Part shown: positions 59,801-64,000 of the stretch, in pieces
How positions within the stretch are numbered: position 1 is the stretch's first letter
Layout: every line of letters starts with the position of its first letter
NCBI RefSeq assembly: GCF_900103505.1
Contig: NZ_FNIA01000010.1
Location: 61,302 to 125,301 of the forward strand
Origin: Haloarchaeobius iranensis
GTDB taxonomy: Archaea > Halobacteriota > Halobacteria > Halobacteriales > Natrialbaceae
DNA: 64,000 nt
Direction of reading: 5' to 3'
Position numbers and translations under genes: made by a program
The notes under the pieces: model-generated
What the model was told of the DNA's origin: nothing
The model's database searches: none
The model's input: only the letters and a program-made list of their open reading frames with translations

Positions 59801-60047
59801 ATGGACCAACAACAGCAACAGGATTAACTCCTCCACCCTCACTGAACGTATCCAGCATTTCGTCCAGTTCCCGATCTAATTTTTCGTGTCTTTGGCTTAA
59901 ACTTACGTCCCACTCTCTTGTAGGGTCGGCACTAAATTCGTCGGGCAAGGTAGACCCTATTTCTGAGTGGGAGGTAATATATTTTTGCCTAATCTTGACC
60001 AGCTTCCTTCGGAACCGTATGATGGATCTTTCGAATCGCAAGGTCAC
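56817..60047 (-). CDS. Large P-loop ATPase of an unrecognised operon
   Basis: A 1076-aa protein. After a basic N-terminus come Walker A GPYGAGKT (residues 81-88), Walker B ILLIDE (176-181) and a sensor-like strand VWSFGLVSAYELIG (about 213), an AAA+/STAND-like NTPase with the P-loop very early. The middle (250-750) is mixed alpha/beta with TTVILCPDSDDYFTAQTPNF, as in large defence ATPases. The last 250 residues are coiled coil (LEDLQNELSRLDSRIDDVTE). Early P-loop, great length and neighbours recall BrxC/PglY-type proteins, but no other BREX gene is present. Its ATG overlaps the upstream membrane gene by 59 nt; the next internal Met lies just before Walker A. Confidence 0.75.
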   Translation of the reverse strand: MTLRFERSIIRFRRKLVKIRQKYITSHSEIGSTLPDEFSADPTREWDVSLSQRHEKLDRELDEMLDTFSEGGGVNPVAVVGPYGAGKTQYLYEVCRRGWTKGLPALYTDLKTILDAHESSEQPITSWLEEKIEEETDKIISGDDSEWLPEFRTTERKNEFYESFIDQSDTVADKRILLIDEVEQKYEKLDDYLGVDDENPLRDILDGLTDVFQVWSFGLVSAYELIGEADRRRFTEARIPITEPSTVWTQLNENNRPTTLTNGVWWLARGRAGWISNHSSDLPDIDEWGEDEFLQWFSEVSSHSYYGADAIASVWADAGVPAENLTDAKRTVLFEEPLYEDWVIRGNPTIIPVSKAHSTILNAIRENQSLNRDVIDVISNNLQNVLEGLSPPSGWLYEDDELETMFLPSSAFSREEHMEGLINTVSDFISSFEKRGDTRKDATQILSDVSIPNLTNTWANLYDPLEKVSDYDLEVWTVNPEVIREAYPPLALNPGELTAASTEDLRKENSEPIEFDPDISFTGGGLRVWLCPTDTALQSVFDQLSAKSDVTETTVILCPDSDDYFTAQTPNFVEGLIGHKLVTLEKVGGKRLWDFILQLDNYLQVQNHSGVLGAELIEDTVIPQTGDDQKRNTINALFADLERIGNQTARSAKTSFTSAFTLEESGGLIWQDSDLDNRLPYYGTSSSSDSPKHGLEYGLVFAERTIDRNVPHQQLISNLEQAYNQNFAPDTNWFRSVYFFNRVFEGNNEGIHERVRNVRSKYMTEDGKLRRPVLRLQRALSFLSDLNNEGPQEVYERLAHINKDTYSEEKELAVLTGISTDKSQTEDLFRGLLLEWALKQDINLFLDDLEDLQNELSRLDSRIDDVTEQIEFLNKKLQPPSDFVDIENIRIQESNITSYRENLQNVYEGLSELAGEVEDHPQLAAAVVVLWSVTDRYKDVMQGVIEGFQDHLGEIDLYSNVNELKDEYSSLRTWVNSTSLLEQTQVDQSELQSIIDELGRIIFDYPTRLNSSEVPVERAELLGNLDEIVHSDLKQLSQMNKRTNQIERRANHAENNADAVKDLLFELAELTSGGQA

Positions 60048-60756
60048 CCTGGCGGACGTTTGGCTTTGCCCTCACCTCAATTAAATAATTCTTCTTTTCG
60101 TGGTTATCAAAAGAATCTAAAAATAGTTCTGTCTTTTTTTCACCGCCCGACTCAAGAGTGAAGCTTTCGTCACCACCAAACTCTACCCTTTCCCAGTCCT
60201 GTGTGATCCCCGACTCAGAAGAAACAACGCGGCACTTCATAGTTACCTTATCAGCGTCAGCATCTCCAGAATTTCGTAACGTTACCTGCTGTTTCAGGAC
60301 GTAATCATCGTCTCGGTTAACTAAATCTGTGTCTTCTTCTTTCGACCAAGACGGATTTTCACCGAATTGAACGCTTAGCAGGGGGACTTTTTTACGGAGG
60401 GTCCCTTCGAGAAACAGTATCGTTGCGTATACTGCAGTTACGTTCACTACGAGTCGATTAGTGAATGGTAAAAATACGATAAATGAAAATACGCTCATGA
60501 ATCCTATAACCCAAGTAGAATGTGAATAAGGGAACGACGGCCAAACGAGGTAGACCCGATTAATGATGAATCCAGTAATTTTTACTGCGGTTGGACACCC
60601 CCGCCTATACAGGACCCACATGACCATTATCGATACAAAAAGACATGTGAGCAGTAGCAGCCCGGTCAAGTGGCGAGAATATTGTGGAAACAAATTATTC
60701 CAAATCGTTTCGAAGGACTGGACCCACTGAAAAATCGGCATTTTTGGAGACATCAT
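59989..60756 (-). CDS. Membrane protein heading the low-GC ATPase operon
   Basis: A 255-aa protein. Its N-terminal 115 residues hold about four hydrophobic helices (near 28-48, 60-76, 80-100 and 103-118, with GFMSVFSFIVFLPF among them). The C-terminal 135 residues are a soluble beta-sandwich-like domain (VLKQQVTLRNSGDADADKVTMKC, shown by key motif LRNSGDADADKV). Such a sandwich plus membrane anchor could sense or dock a partner. The ATG at 60756 is preceded by TTTTTAAAT about 33-41 nt upstream on the minus strand. It precedes the ATPase with a 59-nt overlap and lies 113 nt after the PadR-like regulator. Confidence 0.68.
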   Translation of the reverse strand: MMSPKMPIFQWVQSFETIWNNLFPQYSRHLTGLLLLTCLFVSIMVMWVLYRRGCPTAVKITGFIINRVYLVWPSFPYSHSTWVIGFMSVFSFIVFLPFTNRLVVNVTAVYATILFLEGTLRKKVPLLSVQFGENPSWSKEEDTDLVNRDDDYVLKQQVTLRNSGDADADKVTMKCRVVSSESGITQDWERVEFGGDESFTLESGGEKKTELFLDSFDNHEKKNYLIEVRAKPNVRQGDLAIRKIHHTVPKEAGQD

Positions 60757-60869
60757 GCCAAGTATGTTAACTCGTTAATCAGAGGCGATTTAAAAAGAAT
60801 TTCCGGTATGGCAGAGCTTAGATATTTATAAAAGGACCGGTGCATTTAGAAAGCGATCGAGCTCCTTTC

Positions 60870-61106
60870 CTACTCATCAACCCTCTCAGCTTCAAGAACT
60901 AACTCCGCTTTTTTTGTTATCCGATATACTTTCTTTCGGCCATTTTTGGAGCTTTTTATGTATCCTGAATTTTCCAATTCTTCTAAGTGCTCATACATCG
61001 TGCTCCCCTGGACACTCAACTCTTTAGCAAGGATATAGCCGTGAGCAGGCTCTTCATCAAGACGAGAGAGAATCCGACGTTTGGCGTCAGTCAATGTTAG
61101 ACCCAT
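60870..61106 (-). CDS. PadR-like winged-helix regulator of the restriction module
   Basis: A 78-aa protein that is one winged helix: DAKRRILSRLDEEPAHGYILA, recognition helix GSTMYEHLEELENSGYI and wing KNGRKKVYRITKKAELVL. It resembles PadR or small ArsR domains. It is divergent from the methyltransferase pair, and the 14-bp palindrome 61155-61168 lies between the two starts. A second copy precedes the endonuclease. This is the layout of a restriction-modification controller that times endonuclease expression. Confidence 0.8.
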   Translation of the reverse strand: MGLTLTDAKRRILSRLDEEPAHGYILAKELSVQGSTMYEHLEELENSGYIKSSKNGRKKVYRITKKAELVLEAERVDE

Positions 61107-61154
61107 CTACCACCAAGTTCGTTTAGGCCGGTGAAAAGAGATACATACCTAAAG

Positions 61155-61168
61155 ACCTATGCATAGGT
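61155..61168. promoter_or_regulatory. Palindromic operator, copy 1
   Basis: ACCTATGCATAGGT is a perfect 14-bp palindrome 19 nt before the ATG at 61188, overlapping where the methyltransferase TATA/start region would be. The identical sequence occurs once more at 62739-62752. The flanks read AGACCTAT and ATAGGTAT. Confidence 0.75.
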
Positions 61169-61187
61169 ATCTGCCTAGCCACTGAAT

Positions 61188-61916
61188 ATGCAGCACTCAA
61201 GTACCCAGGGGCCAGATAGACTCACTAACGGAATGCAACTCATAGACTTATCCCAACTCACCCAGGACGTAGATTCACTAGAGGCACTACTAGATGCGAT
61301 AGATTCGCTCTGGGAACCGCTCTACGAGCGCATGGATTCAACAGAGGTTCTGTGGGTTATCGCTCCAAACAGATACCACAATGACCGACTTTGGCCTGTT
61401 GCGATGGCCGTGGCAGATCGCGCCCGGAAAAAAGCAGGATTCACCCTAAAGAATACCATTTCTGTTCATCGTTGGTCTGAGCGAGATTCGGATTTGGACC
61501 CCGCATACGACGAAATTCTGATGCTAGTTCGGGACAAACACGACTATCAGTTCTACAAAGACGAGATACGGGTAGCTCACGTGTACGAGGGGCACGAATG
61601 GGGAGGCAAGCGGGAGAAGGGCAACAGCGCGTATCACGACACAGAGGTGACCAGATATAATGAGAACGGGAAAGATCCTGGAAACGTTTGGTTGGAGGAA
61701 GTCAGAACACACTCAGAAGATCAGTCAGTCGATGAAACAAACCCGATTTCGATGCCTGAAGCTGTGAAGAGGTTAGTTCGGGTCAGTACCACAGAAGACG
61801 AGGGAGTACACACCGTGGGCCTGGATTCGGAGCTCGTCGAAGTGATTGAGAAAATGGACCGTGAAGTTTCCGAGGCAAGTTTCGAGACTATCCCTTCCAG
61901 TGAGGTAGAGGCATGA
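61188..61916 (+). CDS. Degenerate methyltransferase-like partner
   Basis: A 242-aa protein whose order of segments parallels the adjacent methyltransferase: VLWVIAPNRYHNDRLWPVAMAVADRARKKAGF aligns with its TMWIVVDT..HIIERAEEVGF, ILMLVRDKHDYQFYKDEI with VLYLSKSQNHKF, and MPEAVKRLVRVSTTEDEGVHTVG with RSLIERIVRLSTDEGDVVLD (key blocks only). Yet the SPPYW catalytic loop and the FxGxG SAM motif are missing. It overlaps the active gene by 4 nt. I infer a non-catalytic partner in a heterodimer, possibly for DNA recognition. Confidence 0.65.
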   Translation: MQHSSTQGPDRLTNGMQLIDLSQLTQDVDSLEALLDAIDSLWEPLYERMDSTEVLWVIAPNRYHNDRLWPVAMAVADRARKKAGFTLKNTISVHRWSERDSDLDPAYDEILMLVRDKHDYQFYKDEIRVAHVYEGHEWGGKREKGNSAYHDTEVTRYNENGKDPGNVWLEEVRTHSEDQSVDETNPISMPEAVKRLVRVSTTEDEGVHTVGLDSELVEVIEKMDREVSEASFETIPSSEVEA

Positions 61917-62695
61917 GCTTAGATAAGTTCTCCAATCTGGAGGTCAAGTGGCAGTCTAGCGAGGATATGAGTGACGTAGAATCAGGCACCGCTCAAGCGG
62001 TGATCACATCGCCACCCTACTGGGACTTGAAAGACTACGGTCATGAGAATCAAATCGGGACCGCTGACGAATCGTATGAGATCTACCACGACCGTCTACA
62101 GGGTGTCTGGGAGGAGTGTTATCAAACCTTGTCTGAAGATGGGACCATGTGGATTGTCGTTGATACAGTCATGGGTCGGGGGGATATGCGTCTGCTACCT
62201 TATCATATAATCGAGCGTGCCGAAGAAGTCGGGTTCATTCCGCAGGACATAGTGACATGGTACAAACCGACAGCAATCGCTGGGATGACAGATAGGAACG
62301 TGGTGAACAAAAAGGAGTACGTACTCTATTTGTCGAAGAGTCAAAATCATAAGTTCAATCAAGATATTGAACACGACAACGGTAACGAGGACCCTGCAAT
62401 CTCGGAAGGCCAGAAGCTCGGTAACTTGTGGAGATTCCCTGTAAAGCGAGGGACTGCAGGACAAAATGTGCTACACAAGGCGCCGTATCCTCGGTCACTA
62501 ATCGAGAGAATCGTTCGCCTTTCGACGGATGAGGGTGACGTGGTACTTGACCCGTTCCTCGGATCGGGGACAACAGCCTATGTCGCTCTTGACTTAGCTC
62601 GCTCTTGTATCGGCTATGAAATCAATTCCGAGTTCAAGGAGGTAATCGACGAACGCCTGTCTGAGTTAAAGCAGTCATCTCTGGCAGAGTTCTGA
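61913..62695 (+). CDS. Site-specific DNA methyltransferase (probably N4-cytosine)
   Basis: A 260-aa Rossmann methyltransferase. The catalytic loop SPPYW is at residues 33-37 (TSPPYWDLKDYG) and the SAM-binding DPFLGSGTTA at 213-222, the beta-class order with the catalytic motif first. SPPY(W) favours N4-cytosine, though N6-adenine is not excluded. No target-recognition domain of normal size is present, consistent with the preceding methyltransferase-like protein supplying it. ATG at 61913 overlaps that gene by 4 nt. It protects host DNA from the endonuclease downstream. Confidence 0.88.
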   Translation: MSLDKFSNLEVKWQSSEDMSDVESGTAQAVITSPPYWDLKDYGHENQIGTADESYEIYHDRLQGVWEECYQTLSEDGTMWIVVDTVMGRGDMRLLPYHIIERAEEVGFIPQDIVTWYKPTAIAGMTDRNVVNKKEYVLYLSKSQNHKFNQDIEHDNGNEDPAISEGQKLGNLWRFPVKRGTAGQNVLHKAPYPRSLIERIVRLSTDEGDVVLDPFLGSGTTAYVALDLARSCIGYEINSEFKEVIDERLSELKQSSLAEF

Positions 62696-62738
62696 TTGAC
62701 TCCCTGGTTTTCGTCGTCGGATTAAAGCCTGGGTATAT

Positions 62739-62752
62739 ACCTATGCATAGGT
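62739..62752. promoter_or_regulatory. Palindromic operator, copy 2
   Basis: The same ACCTATGCATAGGT as at 61155-61168, located 46 nt before the GTG at 62799. A TATA-like ATTTATGATA (62761-62770) lies between operator and start, so here the site is upstream of the core promoter rather than over it. A second AT-rich GGTATATACC palindrome overlaps its left edge (62732-62741). Confidence 0.75.
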
Positions 62753-62798
62753 GGTCACGGATTTATGATACATCGTCCATCGGTCCGGGCATATCGAT

Positions 62799-63713
62799 GT
62801 GCGCGATTCTGAACAACAAACTCTCGACGAGGATAGTAGTCAGGACCCGTGGACTGAAGTTCTGGGATTTACTGATTTAGCCACTACAGAGCGGGAAGAG
62901 AAAATTGAGGAAGTAAAGCGAATCATCGAAGATCTCGGTTCCGACCATCCGGAGCTATTTGAAGATGAGGCGATTTCCGCACAGGATTATCAACGAGAAC
63001 TTCGAGATGCAGTCTTCTCTCTTGGCGGGAAGTATCGTCAAAGCCACGGCGCAGATAACGAGGATATTGTTCGTGAGATATTCCTTGAACCCGCACAAGA
63101 CGCCGGGAAGCTATCTTTCGTGGACCAACGAGGGAGCGAGAGGATTGATTTCAAAGGAACACTGAGCGACACAGGCGAATCGTTCGCGATGGATGTCAAA
63201 GGCGGAGAAGGCCAAAGTATCGGTCACCTGCTCGTACCCTCTAATACGGACCTATTGATTCTATGGAGTGAGCGAAACGCGAGAAACACGAAATCACCGC
63301 CTTCCCGCCTGAACGAAGTGATAAACCGGGCGGTTCGCTGGGGATTCAACAATTCCGAAGAGCCCGGATTGATGGTTATTCGAGACGAGCCAGCGGGCGC
63401 CGTAACCGACGATGGAAAGGTAATACCTGATATTGTCGTGTTCCCCAGTGAGTACCCGACCCCAGAGAATCCACATCCACCAATGCCGGCTCTTGATGAA
63501 TTGCCGGCCGTAGAGCTAATTTTCGAAACACTCACTGGGAATAGAGGTCTTCAAAACGAAGAGATAAAGAAACACATCTGGTGGCACGAACTTCACTACA
63601 GTTCGTCCTCAGGTAGTGGACAGATCGAGAAGGAGATTTACAACTGCTATGACGAATCCATTCGTCTCGGAACACGGTCGATAGACTACGAACGGATCTC
63701 AGACGTGGAATAA
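62799..63713 (+). CDS. Restriction endonuclease-like protein, PD-(D/E)XK type
   Basis: A 304-aa protein starting at GTG 62799, with no ATG in frame before the conserved part. The nuclease core is suggested by RIDFKGTLSDTGESFAMDVKGGEGQ (key parts ERIDFKG, then FAMDVKGGEGQ), where Asp and the DxK pair fit PD-(D/E)XK. A helix ENIVREIFLE-like segment (NEDIVREIFLEPAQ) and LLVPSNTDLLILWSE flank it. The C-terminal third has HIWWHELHYSS. I call it an endonuclease because it follows a methyltransferase and shares the operator. The recognition sequence is unknown. Confidence 0.7.
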   Translation: MRDSEQQTLDEDSSQDPWTEVLGFTDLATTEREEKIEEVKRIIEDLGSDHPELFEDEAISAQDYQRELRDAVFSLGGKYRQSHGADNEDIVREIFLEPAQDAGKLSFVDQRGSERIDFKGTLSDTGESFAMDVKGGEGQSIGHLLVPSNTDLLILWSERNARNTKSPPSRLNEVINRAVRWGFNNSEEPGLMVIRDEPAGAVTDDGKVIPDIVVFPSEYPTPENPHPPMPALDELPAVELIFETLTGNRGLQNEEIKKHIWWHELHYSSSSGSGQIEKEIYNCYDESIRLGTRSIDYERISDVE

Positions 63714-63724
63714 AAATTTTCGCG

Positions 63725-63742
63725 CGCACCCCTTCGGGTGCG
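63725..63742 (+). terminator. Hairpin after the endonuclease gene
   Basis: CGCACCC (63725-63731) pairs with GGGTGCG (63736-63742) around a CTTC loop, 12 nt after the stop codon, with AAAAATTTT just before it and TTTCCC after. A second hairpin, CCCGT/ACGGG (63746-63750 with 63762-63766), follows. This is a plausible transcript end. Confidence 0.45.
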
Positions 63743-64000
63743 TTTCCCGTGGGCTTTCGCAACGGGTAGCTGTGTACTTTCAACAGGTGCGCCTTAGCCA
63801 CACATCCTAATGACAAACCGGAAGCCCCCCTTCCGGTTCGTCGACGACGACTCGCGCTCGTCGAGGCGACGACTCCGGTCATGGTCAAGGAAACTTGGCC
63901 TATACAGCTCTCGAAGGACAACGAGAGTTGCGAAAATCGGGGTGCAGGATAGTGATGCCTCTCAGCAGTCGCCCCGCTACCGGGGCGCGCTGCTCGCCTC
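63743..64000. other. Hairpin-rich end of the window
   Basis: No convincing gene was found. AACCGGAAG/CTTCCGGTT pair around CCCCC (63816-63838), and CGCCCCG/CGGGGCG pair around CTAC (63970-63987) with flanking AGCAG/CTGCT. GC content rises again compared with the preceding block. An open frame from the ATG at 63810 (MTNRKPPFRFVDDDSRSSR) reaches the window edge but has no recognisable features. The element's right end or another insertion could lie here. Confidence 0.3.

Noticed and set aside
56817..60047. Assignment of the large ATPase as BrxC or PglY of a BREX system
   Set aside because: No PglZ phosphatase, PglX methyltransferase, BrxA/B or Lon-like gene is present; only the early P-loop and size are similar.
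46236..64000. Search for a direct repeat marking attL and attR
   Set aside because: Only very short matches such as AATCGGG were found between the integrase flank and the last 300 nt, not enough to call an attachment site.

Overview
The window is chromosomal DNA of a halophilic archaeon (class Halobacteria). The evidence is high GC, a very acidic proteome, Tat and lipobox signals on exported proteins, PGF-CTERM sorting tails, AT-rich promoter elements 25-33 nt upstream of start codons (leaderless transcripts), and archaeal genes such as SepF, an MCT-1-like PUA protein and a short RNB exonuclease. No tRNA, rRNA or CRISPR array was seen. I do not name a genus.

Layout. 1-5.6 kb: two tandem lipoprotein paralogues (the first cut by the window edge), a nicotinamidase-like hydrolase, a LytM-like protein, a lipoate-ligase-like protein and dihydroorotase. 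5.6-12.1 kb: a dipeptide/oligopeptide ABC transporter whose two ATPases are fused in one protein. 12.2-20.3 kb: a ba3-type cytochrome oxidase operon, divergent from genes that probably supply its copper (small membrane protein, UreH/SafE-like membrane protein, CopA/FixI-type P-ATPase). 20.3-26.3 kb: a GNAT enzyme, an MhqO/MhqD-like dioxygenase-hydrolase pair, an ArsR-type regulator, an Asp-box propeller and a sulfatase-fold protein. 26.7-33.7 kb: uvrA, a LURP-one protein, a PAS/GAF histidine kinase and a ROK kinase. 33.8-37.1 kb: two tandem LVIVD-repeat surface proteins with homogenised C-termini. 37.3-46.2 kb: a NifU-like protein, sepF, a halolysin, DUF1028, an MCT-1-like protein, an RNB exonuclease, small membrane proteins and a SipW-type exported protein flanked by a 33-nt inverted repeat.

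46.3 kb to the window end is an integrated accessory region. A tyrosine integrase and two small regulators precede a tightly coupled gene set in the order of pleolipovirus structural genes: four-TM VP3-like protein, large anchored VP4/spike-like protein, two membrane proteins, VP8-like ATPase. I read this as a pleolipovirus-like provirus of the SNJ2 kind. Two low-GC cargo blocks interrupt or extend it. The first is one gene with a deoxyribosyltransferase/TIR-like fold (48.6-49.3 kb). The second (54.8-63.7 kb) holds an unrecognised four-gene operon (membrane protein, 1076-aa P-loop ATPase, coiled-coil protein, small partner) next to a restriction-modification unit made of a PadR-like regulator, a degenerate methyltransferase partner, an active-looking SPPYW methyltransferase and a PD-(D/E)XK-like endonuclease. 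Identical 14-bp palindromes precede the methyltransferase pair and the endonuclease and look like control operators.

The four-gene ATPase operon is the best candidate for an undescribed (probably anti-mobile-element) system. The right end of the element lies outside the window or in its last 300 nt.
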